Shown here piece after piece: positions 27,935-35,970 of a stretch of DNA of 64,000 nt; the stretch's first letter is position 1; each line of letters starts with the position of its first letter. Under the pieces are notes generated by a model. The model saw nothing but the letters and a program-made list of their open reading frames with translations, had not been told where the DNA came from and did no database searches. A program made the position numbers and the translations under genes. Origin of the DNA: Desulfobacteraceae bacterium (lineage in GTDB: Bacteria; Desulfobacterota; Desulfobacteria; Desulfobacterales; Desulfosalsimonadaceae); NCBI GenBank assembly GCA_014237465.1, contig JABZFM010000011.1:90993-154992 (forward strand), read 5' to 3'.

Positions 27935-29179
27935 ATGAACAAAAAATATATACAATACGATGATGAGCAGGATGAATTATTCGAGGATGAACTTTTCCAC
28001 GATTACCACAGAAACAGACCCGGCAGCGGCTTTAACCATGTCATTGGTGATGTTGTAAAAGTTTATCCAAATGCCGTCCTCGTCGGCGCAATTGCCGCCT
28101 CAAAATACATTCGACCACCGATCAGGCCACGGGTGACGTATGATGTGGATATTTTATTATCAGAAACTGATTTTGAGGCGTTCCTTGCCGATGACCTGCC
28201 CGAAAATTCTTTAAAAAATCTGGAAAAATACTTCACGGATTCAGACACAGCCAGACACAGCCAGATGCATAAAAGTACCGGTATTTATGTTGATTTTTTA
28301 TCTACTGAAAGCACGCCGTTGAAGAAAAGATTGATCCGGCAAATTCTGGAAAACAGGAAAAAAACAACAAATATATTAAGACTTGGGGATTCAAAGATTG
28401 ATATTGTAAAACCCGAATACTTAATTGCATTAAAATTGAACCGGTATTACAAAATTCCGCGGACAGAAAAGGGATTATGCGACCGCCTGGATATTACCAA
28501 AATTTTAAAAACATTAATTTCAAATTCCATATCGTTTAGCTTCAGTGGGGTGAGGGAATTCATGAATAAGCAGGAAATCACCTGTTTTAAAAAAATTTAT
28601 GATGATGTTAAATTTGAAATAAACGCAGAGAAAAAGCTTCAAAAAGATTTGTACCGGCAGTCCATGTATATTATTGATTTTGAAGCATCCGGCCTTGGCA
28701 AGGAGTCTTATCCGATTGAAGTGGCCTGGGGAGACGGCAGGCACCCCGTAACTTCATTTTTGTTGAATCCTGAGAGCATGAATGGCTGGACAGACTGGGA
28801 TCCCAGAAGTTTGGAATTCCATGGTATACCCAGAGATAAACTAATCAAAAAAGGGGAAGATCCAAAGCGCATTGCTGAAATAATGGTAAAAGAGCTGGCC
28901 GGAAAGACATTATATTCGGATGAACCGCGATATGACAATATGTGGAAAGACCGGCTGCTCATAGATTCCGGTTATGATCCCAGATTGATTCGGATTAAAA
29001 ACTTAAAATATTTTTTAAACAAGATGATCAAAGCCACATCCCCTAAGATGAAGTTCACGGATCTTCTGGAAGAATTTTCAGCAAAAACCCAAATCCCTCA
29101 CAGGGCCGGGCCGGATGTCTCCTGGCTGTTTGAATTTGTGGATTTTGTGAGAAACACAGTCTTTGATTTCGGGCCGTAG
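27935..29179 (+). CDS. Nucleotidyltransferase fused to a DEDDh-type exonuclease-like domain
   Basis: A 414-aa two-domain protein. Residues ~30-195 look like an AbiEii/DUF6036-type nucleotidyltransferase: VLVGAIAASKYI (49-60), the metal pair D70-x-D72 in TYDVDILL, a third Asp120 in IYVDFL, and the helical KLNRYYKIPRTEKGL ... DRLDITKIL. Residues ~243-405 resemble a DEDDh 3'-5' exonuclease: D248-x-E250 in YIIDFEASGLG, an acidic YSDEPRYDN (328-335), and H389/D394 in PHRAGPDVSW. All residues expected for both catalytic centres are visible. I know no described protein with this arrangement. It stands alone between repeats. A toxin, defence or RNA-processing role is inference. Confidence 0.7.
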   Translation: MNKKYIQYDDEQDELFEDELFHDYHRNRPGSGFNHVIGDVVKVYPNAVLVGAIAASKYIRPPIRPRVTYDVDILLSETDFEAFLADDLPENSLKNLEKYFTDSDTARHSQMHKSTGIYVDFLSTESTPLKKRLIRQILENRKKTTNILRLGDSKIDIVKPEYLIALKLNRYYKIPRTEKGLCDRLDITKILKTLISNSISFSFSGVREFMNKQEITCFKKIYDDVKFEINAEKKLQKDLYRQSMYIIDFEASGLGKESYPIEVAWGDGRHPVTSFLLNPESMNGWTDWDPRSLEFHGIPRDKLIKKGEDPKRIAEIMVKELAGKTLYSDEPRYDNMWKDRLLIDSGYDPRLIRIKNLKYFLNKMIKATSPKMKFTDLLEEFSAKTQIPHRAGPDVSWLFEFVDFVRNTVFDFGP

Positions 29180-29247
29180 CAGGCTGTTTGCAGGATCAAG
29201 AAAATATAATCATAAAAATCACGGATTGGATTAAAAAGTATGTGTAG

Positions 29248-29273
29248 GGTGGATTAGCGAAGCGTAATCCACC
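29248..29273. repeat. Small palindrome GGTGGATTAGCG / CGTAATCCACC, copy 2
   Basis: Hairpin repeat matching 23446-23471. Confidence 0.65.
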
Positions 29274-29424
29274 AAAAAGGCAGGTTTAAACAATAAAGCG
29301 ATGTGGACTATCATATGAGTCAAGAGCAGACCCCGTCTTTTAAATGGGTGCCCCACAACGACGATAACAATCATTTTTCCGATCAGTTGAGATTTAATTA
29401 ATTCTGTCGGAAAGGAGGGTCGAA

Positions 29425-30798
29425 TTGAATGCCATGAACAAGCAAAAAACAACGCACCAAAAACTGTCTTTCTGGCTCAAAGCAGGATATGGAATTGGTG
29501 ATATCGGCTGCAATATCTTTATTGTGACATGCGGCCTTTTCCTGCTCTTTTTTCTCACCAATATAATGGGAGTAGAACCGGCCCTGGCAGGCCTGGCACT
29601 CCTGATTCCAAAATTGTGGGATGTGATTTCAGATCCGATCATGGGCGGAATCTCGGATGTTACCCGTTCCCGCATGGGCAGAAGACGCCCTTATCTTCTC
29701 GCAGCTTCAATACCTTTCGGGATTATTTTTTTCATTCTGTTTGTTGCCCCGCATTATGCTTCAGGATTTTCAAAGGCACTCCACGTGGGCCTGATGTTTG
29801 CACTGGGATGCACGGTGTTTACCGTCTTTAATGTCCCATACTCAAGCATGGTGGCGGAGATGTCGGACAATTATAATGAGCGGATGTCCATCACGTCCTT
29901 TCGGATGATCGGTTCCTCCATAGGCGTTTTATTTGCCGGCGGCCTTGCCATGCCGCTGGTTGAAATGGGCGGCGGCGGTGAGGCCGGATTTCGCTTCATG
30001 GGCATTGTTTTCGGCGCAGCCATCACCTTTTTTTGTCTCATCTGCTTCCGGGCAACACGTACCGCAAGGACCCTGCCGGCCAGTGATAAAATGGCCCCCA
30101 TGGGTAAGCAGATTAAAATCGCTTTTCGGAATACGCCGTTCAAGATGCTGATAATGATGTATGTCTTCCAGTCATTGTCCATTGGTGTTCTCATGGCAGG
30201 GTTAATATATTATGTGAAATATGTCATGGAGTTGCCGGAAACCGCCATGGGTATTATTTTCCCCGTCTTAATTGTGACGTCGATTCTCTTTATTCCCGTG
30301 TGGGTTAAAATAGGCGTAAAATTCGGCAAGATAAAATCCTATACCATCGGGTTGTGTATATTATCGATCATGCTCTTTTCATTATTTTTCACCCAGCCGT
30401 CACAGTTGAATTTATTCTATGTTCAAATATTTCTACTGGGCATCGGTTTTTCAAGCTTTCAATTGTTTCCTTTTTCAATGCTGCCGGACACCATTGAATT
30501 TGATGAACTGCAGTCCGGCATGAGAAGAGAAGGTATTTTCTCCGGCATCTGGTCATGCGGTCAAAAAACCGCTTATTCCGTGGGGCCCAGCATCGTCGGC
30601 TTTGCACTTTCCCTGTCCGGTTTCGAGGCTGACGCAGTACAGCCTGAAAGTGTTGAAACGGGCATCCGAATCGTATTCTGCATCTTTACCGCCGCCATGG
30701 TACTGCTCAGCCTGATCCCTTTTATTAAATACGATTTAACCGAAGAGAAATTTGAAAACATAAAACAGATGATCCGGCAAAAAAGAGAGGCATCCTGA
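29425..30798 (+). CDS. GPH-family sugar:cation symporter (MelB-like)
   Basis: A 457-aa major-facilitator transporter with 12 predicted helices. The GPH signatures are present: GYGIGDIGCNIFIV in helix 1 and, in loop 2-3, KLWDVISDPIMGGISDVTRSRMGRRRPY, a near-perfect match to the MelB D-P-x-x-G-x-x-x-D-x-x-x-x-x-x-G-R-R-R-P/Y motif. A second helix-10/11 signature is LPDTIEFDELQSGMRREGIFSG. The substrate is probably a glycoside, uronide or related compound; nothing nearby identifies it. Two possible starts (MNAMNKQ and MNKQ) lie close together. Confidence 0.9.
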   Translation: MNAMNKQKTTHQKLSFWLKAGYGIGDIGCNIFIVTCGLFLLFFLTNIMGVEPALAGLALLIPKLWDVISDPIMGGISDVTRSRMGRRRPYLLAASIPFGIIFFILFVAPHYASGFSKALHVGLMFALGCTVFTVFNVPYSSMVAEMSDNYNERMSITSFRMIGSSIGVLFAGGLAMPLVEMGGGGEAGFRFMGIVFGAAITFFCLICFRATRTARTLPASDKMAPMGKQIKIAFRNTPFKMLIMMYVFQSLSIGVLMAGLIYYVKYVMELPETAMGIIFPVLIVTSILFIPVWVKIGVKFGKIKSYTIGLCILSIMLFSLFFTQPSQLNLFYVQIFLLGIGFSSFQLFPFSMLPDTIEFDELQSGMRREGIFSGIWSCGQKTAYSVGPSIVGFALSLSGFEADAVQPESVETGIRIVFCIFTAAMVLLSLIPFIKYDLTEEKFENIKQMIRQKREAS

Positions 30799-30858
30799 TA
30801 TAAACCATTATTAGTGATTAACGATTAATAGCTAAAGCCTTCAACATCAAAATCACTA

Positions 30859-30876
30859 ATCAAGGTTTGACCCCAT
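30859..30876. repeat. AAGGTTTGACCCCAT motif, left arm of an inverted pair
   Basis: ATCAAGGTTTGACCCCAT; its inverse ATGGGGTCGAACCTTGAAT lies at 31735-31753. The two arms bracket the MoaF-like and 108-aa ORFs and supply the first codons of the one and the stop codon of the other. Confidence 0.7.
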
Positions 30877-31241
30877 TTACTGTTTATTCGCAAGATGAAA
30901 AATATGAACATTTACTAGACGGAAGCTCTATGAATTATTACTACCAAACTGGTGATGGAATTCATCTTGAGCTGAATGATGGGAAGCTTAAATACGAGTG
31001 GATAAGCGGACCAAGAAAGGGCAAAGGCAACAAAGACCTTCCATACAGATCACGGAAGATCGGGCATAAAATGTACATTATAAACTGGCTGGAAGAGTCG
31101 CATCCGGATTTTATGACACTTATTTTTAACTTTGATAACAATGTCATGTACTCTTCAGGAATATTACGCTTTGGTTCAAAAAATCAATTCAGTGTATTTG
31201 ATGGAGGAATTATTGAGGATTTAACTTTAGTCGAAAAATAA
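30867..31241 (+). CDS. MoaF-like (lipocalin-fold) small protein, 5' end replaced by repeat
   Basis: A 124-codon frame whose body (about 15-120) matches the MoaF-like fold: a series of short strands with YEWISGPRKGKGN, MYIINWLEESH and MTLIFNFDNNVMYSSG. Function in this group is unknown; relatives are common as integron gene cassettes. The only upstream start is a TTG inside the AAGGTTTGACCCCAT repeat, with no ribosome site, and the next ATG would remove 21 residues. The native start is therefore probably lost. An attC-like segment follows. Confidence 0.55.
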   Translation: MTPFTVYSQDEKYEHLLDGSSMNYYYQTGDGIHLELNDGKLKYEWISGPRKGKGNKDLPYRSRKIGHKMYIINWLEESHPDFMTLIFNFDNNVMYSSGILRFGSKNQFSVFDGGIIEDLTLVEK

Positions 31242-31294
31242 CCTAAGAATGCTAGGCGGCAAACCGTTTCGTTTCCCTACGGCGAAAATGCCGG

Positions 31295-31428
31295 ATAACA
31301 AGGCGTTGCACCGGAGCACGCTCGTCTTTCGGCTTTTCAACGTCCTCTCCTTCGTTTACGCTTTTTGGTTGTTCAAACGTCAATCGCATTGGGCCGCGCG
31401 CGCGGTGAACTTGGTCGTTCGCCGCTAA
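31295..31428 (+). repeat. attC-like palindromic segment
   Basis: Starts ATAACAAGGCGTTGCACCGG and ends CGGTGAACTTGG then CGTTCGCCGCTAAC. TTGCACCG pairs with CGGTGAA with one extrahelical base, as in attC sites, and the interior is a stem-rich spacer. The terminal core does not match GTTRRRY, so this is a degenerate or look-alike site. A computed attC covariance search would decide. Confidence 0.4.
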
Positions 31429-31755
31429 CATATTGAGACTTATGAACTGAAACCTGGATCGAAAGACATAAAATTATCCATTCTGATTTCGGGTGAAGAA
31501 CTATCAGAATTGCAACGCCACTCGTGGCATATGGCAGAAGCCTTCGGTTTGGATAGACGAATTGAAAATTATAAAGGCCAAAGATCTATTGGACTACAAA
31601 GTTGGGATTTTGACTGCCTTCTTGCAGTTATCGAATATGTAATTGACGACCCAAAAGAATACCCAGACAAGAATGATTCAGGGTACATAGCTTTAAGAAA
31701 TCTATATGATCGCCTTAAGGCTGAATATCAGAAAATGGGGTCGAACCTTGAATAG
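31429..31755 (+). CDS. Unrecognised 108-codon ORF following the attC-like segment
   Basis: The open frame begins right after the TAA at 31426-31428 and encodes KPGSKDIKLSILISG then RHSWHMAEAFGLDRRIENY, with a helical C-terminus (IALRNLYDRLKAEYQ). There is no ATG; possible starts are ATT at 31432 or TTG at 31510, and the latter would drop 27 residues that look coding. The stop codon lies in the right arm of the inverted repeat (31735-31753), which adds GSNLE. I do not recognise the family; both gene ends look altered. Confidence 0.4.
   Translation, partial: HIETYELKPGSKDIKLSILISGEELSELQRHSWHMAEAFGLDRRIENYKGQRSIGLQSWDFDCLLAVIEYVIDDPKEYPDKNDSGYIALRNLYDRLKAEYQKMGSNLE
31735..31753. repeat. AAGGTTTGACCCCAT motif, right arm of an inverted pair
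   Basis: ATGGGGTCGAACCTTGAAT, inverse of 30859-30876 with two differences. Confidence 0.7.
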
Positions 31756-31769
31756 TGAATAATTAAAAA

Positions 31770-32783
31770 TCAATTCAGCCACCCCAATACCAGGCTTCTC
31801 TGTTTAAACGCGGCCCGGTGGAAAAAGGTCCATTTGGATGTTTCAAATCCTTTTTTTCCGGTCAGCCGGACGGCATGGTTTCCGAACTTTGACCGGGACA
31901 TGTCATCCCAGTCCACATTACCTTTGACCGCCTGTTTTCTCCATGTTTGTTTATCATAATCCTGTGCCTGCGTATAGTCCTTCCAGCGGGTGCAACGTTT
32001 TTCAAGGCTGCCTTTTTGGGAAAAAAGGTCGGCCATGGTTTGATAGTCTTCCGGAAAATCACGGGACAGGTTTTTCGGCTGGCCGGCAGGTGATCTAGTT
32101 TTGGCTGCTGCTAAAAACTGATAGATCAGGGCAGCGCCTTTTAAGCACCAGTTTGTATTGTTCCGGGGGATGGGATTGCCGTTGTTGTCTTCATACCGCC
32201 ACAGGAGCCAGGGCTGGTCCGGAAACTTGAATGCTTCCAGGTGGCCGATTCGGGGGACAAACAGGTCGGCATGGGTTTCAAAAAACCGGGCATCCCATTT
32301 GTCTTTTTCTTTAAACCAGATGGTTCCCACATTGTTTTCATCATGCTGTCTGCCGGAAAACCCAAAGTGGGAAAAGGTGTCTGCCACCGCATGGAGGGCA
32401 ACGCCTGTGCGGATAAGCCGGAAGCGTTTGTTGGGTTCGGTTAATGCGTCATCCACCAGCAGTGTGGCGAGTTCGGTTTTGTCGCCGGTGGCCGGCTGGG
32501 TGATGTAGAAAAATTTTGCGGGTGACCGCCAGCGGATCATAGACGGCAGGAAATGAAACGGCATATATATTTTTTTCTGAACATTCCAGGTAAAGCCTTC
32601 CAGGTTGTAGTGGGCGGTCCGGGCGGTGTCAAAATACTGGTCTTCAAACGGCCGGATGGGTTCACTTTCCGTGGAATTGTCCACATACTGGGACGCATAG
32701 GCGATGGTCTGCGCGTCGGATCTGGAAAACCCGGCGAGCGCTGCCAGTCGGTAGATGGTATAGTAATGGAAGTCTTGTTCCAT
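31770..32783 (-). CDS. DUF6765 family protein
   Basis: A 337-aa protein of a conserved family seen in Desulfobacterota and other anaerobes. It starts MEQDFHYYTIYRLAALAGF and contains histidine-rich positions typical of the family: MPFHFLP, TGVALHAVADTFSHFGFSG (a likely metal-binding H-x3-D-x3-H pattern, as in phospholipase-C/nuclease-like zinc enzymes) and FETHADLFVPRIGH. A zinc hydrolase fold is plausible but unproven. I choose the internal ATG because the 23 codons upstream read through the palindromic element at 32789-32952. Confidence 0.75.
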   Translation of the reverse strand: MEQDFHYYTIYRLAALAGFSRSDAQTIAYASQYVDNSTESEPIRPFEDQYFDTARTAHYNLEGFTWNVQKKIYMPFHFLPSMIRWRSPAKFFYITQPATGDKTELATLLVDDALTEPNKRFRLIRTGVALHAVADTFSHFGFSGRQHDENNVGTIWFKEKDKWDARFFETHADLFVPRIGHLEAFKFPDQPWLLWRYEDNNGNPIPRNNTNWCLKGAALIYQFLAAAKTRSPAGQPKNLSRDFPEDYQTMADLFSQKGSLEKRCTRWKDYTQAQDYDKQTWRKQAVKGNVDWDDMSRSKFGNHAVRLTGKKGFETSKWTFFHRAAFKQRSLVLGWLN

Positions 32784-33109
32784 AAAATTGATGGCTTCGC
32801 AAAAAGTCCAAATTCTATTTTTAGCTTTGGGTTGCACTGCATTCTTCGTCACTGCGGAGTAGGCGAGCTACGCCTCATTCCTGACGAATTTGTGCGCCTT
32901 GCCAATTCTATAAAAATGGTTGAGCTTTTTTCTTTGCCCTCCGAATTTGATTGATACATGTTCATCGATTTATAGTGCATGGAATGCACCCCACGGTCTG
33001 CATTTTCCTTGTACCGGCAGCAAACTTGAAAATCGTTTAACTGGGGTTTTATTTATACGTTCCAAGATCCCCGGAGATTGCTTCGCTTTGCTCGCAATGA
33101 CAGTTCTTT
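32784..33109. other. Intergenic stretch with repeats
   Basis: No gene. It holds palindromic element e (32789-32952) and a GATTGCTTCGCTTTGCTCGC segment (33073-33092), a frequent short intergenic repeat in many genomes. Confidence 0.55.
32789..32952. repeat. Dispersed palindromic element, copy e
   Basis: Reads GATGGCTTCGCAAAAAGTCC at one end; the other strand carries GGCAAGGCGCACAAATTCG and GTGCAACCCAAAG, matching the AAGGCGC and GCAAC boxes of copies a, f and g. The centre is ACTCCGCAGTGACGAAGAAT-like. It sits directly upstream of the DUF6765 start. Confidence 0.65.
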
Positions 33110-33244
33110 TTATTCCGGTATTGATCCGGACAGAATATCGATCCTGATTTGTTCCAGTTTTTTTCTGGCGTGCGGGATGTATCGAATAAAATTCTCAAGG
33201 GGTTGGCCTCCATAATCATCGCAATAGGATATCATTTCCGTCAT
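33110..33244 (-). CDS. Small 44-aa protein coupled to the cupin gene
   Basis: Encodes MTEMISYCDDYGGQPL then ENFIRYIPHARKKLEQIRID. Its ATG overlaps the TGA of the cupin gene (ATGA), which suggests translational coupling. I do not recognise a family. The overlap and clean ORF support it as real, but its size keeps the call uncertain. Confidence 0.45.
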   Translation of the reverse strand: MTEMISYCDDYGGQPLENFIRYIPHARKKLEQIRIDILSGSIPE

Positions 33245-33615
33245 GGTCTCTTCCTTTTTTTGTATTCTAGTATTTCGATAATGTCTTCCTGGTTCGGCAC
33301 CATGCACAAAAATTCAAATGCGTCATCCCCTTCTGTCTTGTACCAGTGAGGTACATTGGCGGGGATGAAAACCACATCATTTTTTCGGACTTCAAAGGTT
33401 TCATCGCCGATTCCGACTTTGGCACGGCCGTTTAATACCAGTTGCTCGTGTTCCACGGTATTGGTATGGTTGGGAATTTCGCCCCCCGGCTCTATGATAA
33501 ACCGGCGCATGGCAAAGTTTGGGGCTTCATCGGAACCGATTAATATCTGGCGGAATGTGTCTTTACCGGCATTGACTTTTTCTATCGGGATACTGTTGAG
33601 TGATTTGATAAACAT
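33241..33615 (-). CDS. Cupin-domain protein
   Basis: A 124-aa single-domain cupin. Motif 1 is GGEIPNHTNTVEHEQLVLNG and motif 2 is PANVPHWYKTEGDDAFEFLC, with the metal-binding His and Glu residues in place. Its start FIKSLNSIPIEKVNAGKDTF and the order RFIIEPGGEIPNH fit small cupins that bind a metal and a small molecule or act as sensors. The gene is followed by a coupled 44-aa ORF. Confidence 0.85.
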   Translation of the reverse strand: MFIKSLNSIPIEKVNAGKDTFRQILIGSDEAPNFAMRRFIIEPGGEIPNHTNTVEHEQLVLNGRAKVGIGDETFEVRKNDVVFIPANVPHWYKTEGDDAFEFLCMVPNQEDIIEILEYKKRKRP

Positions 33616-33687
33616 ATTACCTCCAGTTTGATGTTCCAGAAAATTGCTTTAACAGGCTGTTGAAAAACAGTTAATATAGTATGACAA

Positions 33688-33799
33688 TCAATCATGCATC
33701 AGCGTTTTCCGACGGACGCGCTGGTCCTGATGTTTAGTGTTCAACTTCGGGGATGCCTCCGCTGCTGCCTGCTGGAATATCAACTTTTTGTCCATCCAT
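33688..33799 (-). CDS. Possible micro-ORFs behind a strong ribosome site
   Basis: AGGAG lies 7 nt upstream of an ATG at 33799 that opens a 21-codon frame (MDGQKVDIPAGSSGG ...), stopping at 33734. A second ATG 4 nt later (33795) opens a 35-codon frame (MDKKLIFQQAAAEASPK ...) ending at 33688. Only one can be read from the same site. The good ribosome site is the sole evidence; no family is recognised. Confidence 0.25.
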
Positions 33800-33924
33800 C
33801 TGTTCACTCCTGATTGAATGAAATTGAGTATATGGCATTTTTTGCACAAAAAATAATTTATACTATGGATTCGGGAAAATAGGAAGGGAAAAATGAACTG
33901 ATGAACGTACAACATCGAACATTG

Positions 33925-34003
33925 AATGAAGAAAGGTGGAAGGTTTAGGGTAGAAGGCTGAAGGGGGAAGATAGAAGTAGAAAAGTTGAAGAGTGGAAGA
34001 GTC
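33925..34003. repeat. Degenerate heptanucleotide repeats
   Basis: A purine-rich run of imperfect 7-nt units (GAAAGGTGGAAGG, GTAGAAGGCTGAAGG, GGAAGATAGAAG). Same class as at 2177-2214 and 54691-54756. Confidence 0.6.
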
Positions 34004-34114
34004 TCTTCGCACCGAAAAAAAATACCCCTTTCACTTCATCCATAGATGGTATATACAGCAGTTTGACATTTATTTCCTCACAAACAATACACTGAAAAAG
34101 TAAAAGGAAGAACC

Positions 34115-34480
34115 ATGATTACTTATTTATATTGGACTGCTGTAATCGGACTGACCGCTGCTGTTTTATTTGGCGTCGGAGTGAAAGCGAAAAAATGGAA
34201 AGCCGGGCTTGTTGTTTCGGTTCTTATTTTGGTTATTGCGTGGGGGGCTTATGCATTTCATTTCCAGCAGATTTTTGTCAAGCGTTATGGCGGCGTAATG
34301 ACAATTTCCGTTCCTGACGGCCAGTTCCATATGGGCGCAACATGGAAAGATGATAACCTGTGGATCGAAAACTATGACCCGAAAACCAATACCTGTATTT
34401 TCAGTGAATATTCCAAAGGCAATGTGCTTGAAGGCAAAGTCATCATAAAAAACTGCAACCCGTTAATGCCGAGGCAATAA
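34115..34480 (+). CDS. Small membrane protein of unknown function
   Basis: A 121-aa protein with two N-terminal hydrophobic helices (LYWTAVIGLTAAVLFGVG and AGLVVSVLILVIAWGAYAF) and a soluble C-terminal half containing MTISVPDGQFHMGATWKDDN and ENYDPKTNTCIFSEYSKGN. The C-terminal domain is a series of predicted strands, probably exposed at the membrane surface. No family is recognised. AAGGAAG lies upstream of the ATG. Confidence 0.65.
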   Translation: MITYLYWTAVIGLTAAVLFGVGVKAKKWKAGLVVSVLILVIAWGAYAFHFQQIFVKRYGGVMTISVPDGQFHMGATWKDDNLWIENYDPKTNTCIFSEYSKGNVLEGKVIIKNCNPLMPRQ

Positions 34481-34486
34481 GGTTTT

Positions 34487-35074
34487 TTATTTAGAAAGAT
34501 ATCCCTCTTCCACGGCATAATCAAGAAGGTCTGAAATATAATCCCATAAAGGTACGGCTCCTTCCTGCATTGGCCTGTTTTTTTCAATCACCTGAAATTT
34601 TTTAACCCCGTGTTTCTGCCATGCTTTTCCCTTGGTGATTATATTATGCAGCATCGGCTGGAGACGATCTAAAGCATAGGCAAATTTAGCCTCTTTCGTT
34701 TCCCTGAATTCAAATTCATCCCATAATTCACGAAATTGATCTGCCTGATCCGTCGGCAGCAGATTGAATAAACGAGCGGCAGCTGCCAGTTCCCGCCCGG
34801 ATTTGCTTGCAGAATGTTTGTCGTCGTATAAAAACGTATCACCGGCATCAATCTCAACAATATCATGAATCAGCACCATTTTAATGACCCGGAGCAGGTC
34901 AATGTCCGAACCATTGGCATGTTCGGCCAGTATCATTGCCATAACCGCCAGGTGCCAGGAATGCTCAACGGAATTTTCACACCTTGAAGCGTCTGTTACA
35001 TATGTTTGCCGAACTACCTGCTTTAATTTGTCAATTTCGATGATGAACTGTATTTGCTGTTCCAGCCGTTCCAT
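34487..35074 (-). CDS. HD-domain hydrolase (YfbR/HDDC2-like)
   Basis: A 195-aa metal-dependent phosphohydrolase, probably a 5'-deoxynucleotidase. The HD residues appear in order: CENSVEHSWHLAVMA (first His), VLIHDIVEIDAGD (His-Asp) and a C-terminal ALDRLQPMLHN (Asp). I start at the ATG before ERLEQQIQF because GAGGG lies 9 nt upstream; a start 20 codons earlier adds residues rich in F and K with no ribosome site. Its gene ends 6 nt from the convergent 121-aa membrane-protein gene. Confidence 0.88.
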   Translation of the reverse strand: MERLEQQIQFIIEIDKLKQVVRQTYVTDASRCENSVEHSWHLAVMAMILAEHANGSDIDLLRVIKMVLIHDIVEIDAGDTFLYDDKHSASKSGRELAAAARLFNLLPTDQADQFRELWDEFEFRETKEAKFAYALDRLQPMLHNIITKGKAWQKHGVKKFQVIEKNRPMQEGAVPLWDYISDLLDYAVEEGYLSK

Positions 35075-35186
35075 AGTTATTAAGCCCTCTTTCAGAAAGG
35101 TTTCCTTTAAAAATGAAATAAAAAATGATATCACGGAAATTCAAAAATCAACTTAAAAACATAGCATATATGATCATGGGAACAAA

Positions 35187-35600
35187 ATGAGCCATTCTCT
35201 TAAAGTTGTCGGAGAATCCCAAAAAAGAATGTATGGCCCAAGGGGCATACTGGTTTGCGGATTTTCATCAGACGAACGGAAAGCCATTCTGAAAATGTTT
35301 AATAATAAAAAATTTAAGAACCTGCCGGTTATTTTTACAGCCAATGAAGATAAGATGGAATTAATGAAAGATATGATAAAAAGGGCACACCAGACCGGCC
35401 TGGACAGCAAATGCAGGATGGAAAGAGCGATTATCATGTCCGGGTTGACTGAAAAAGAGTTCCACCGAACCATGTCCGCTTATAAAAAACTCAAGCTGCC
35501 AAAACCGTTATGGGCGACACTGACACCCACTTCTGAAAACTGGACGGTTGACGCTTTGATTTCAGAATTATCAAGTGAACGGCTGCACCTTGAAAAATAA
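35187..35600 (+). CDS. DUF3783 family protein
   Basis: A 137-aa protein of the DUF3783 family, found in several anaerobes. The core GILVCGFSSDERKAILKMF and PVIFTANEDKMELMKDMI is followed by ERAIIMSGLTEKEFHRTMSAYK and the family-ending LPKPLWATLTPTSENWTV with LIAEL-like LISELSSER. The function is unknown. Transcribed divergently from the HD hydrolase. Confidence 0.85.
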   Translation: MSHSLKVVGESQKRMYGPRGILVCGFSSDERKAILKMFNNKKFKNLPVIFTANEDKMELMKDMIKRAHQTGLDSKCRMERAIIMSGLTEKEFHRTMSAYKKLKLPKPLWATLTPTSENWTVDALISELSSERLHLEK

Positions 35601-35970
35601 CGACAATATGTGTTTATATTAAATAATTATATTGGTTTTCTCATGTATAACATGAACAAGAATTTGTGATTGAAGATAGCTGAAAAAGACAGTGAAATAA
35701 ATCGTAGGTCGGGATTCTTACCCGACAAATGGAACATGCCGATTGCCGGGTAAGAAACCCGGCCTACAAATATAAGTTAAACGATTTTCAAGTTTTCCCC
35801 AGATACAAGGTTTAGATACGCATTCTCACGGCGGACCGTGGGAACGAGAAATACATCCACAGGGGTTGGTGAGATTGCTGAAGATGCAAGGCAAAGATCC
35901 TCCTGCTATACTGTTTTGTATGCAGGGAAATCTTTAACAAAGCAGGTTCAGTGATATCGACAATCACCGC
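35601..35970. other. Intergenic stretch with palindromes
   Basis: No gene. It contains the 64-nt palindrome at 35704-35767 and a second hairpin at 35820-35852 (TTCTCACGG ... CCGTGGGAAC), both typical dispersed repeats. Confidence 0.55.
35704..35767. repeat. Palindrome GTAGGTCGGGATTC ... GGCCTAC
   Basis: Arms GTAGGTCGGGATTCTTACCC and GGGTAAGAAACCCGGCCTAC pair almost perfectly around a ~24-nt centre. A left half copy lies at 18424-18461. Confidence 0.7.

Larger units (their letters stand above)
33616..34114. other. Intergenic stretch with small ORFs and heptad repeats
   Basis: No large gene. It contains an AACAGGCTGTT / CTGTTGAAAAACAG hairpin near 33650-33672, two overlapping minus-strand micro-ORFs (33734-33799 and 33688-33795) and degenerate GAAGGTN-type repeats at 33925-34003. 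Confidence 0.5.

Noticed and set aside
32920..33147. A 75-codon plus-strand ORF in the gap near 33,000
   Set aside because: It reads through two known repeat segments and has no recognisable sequence.
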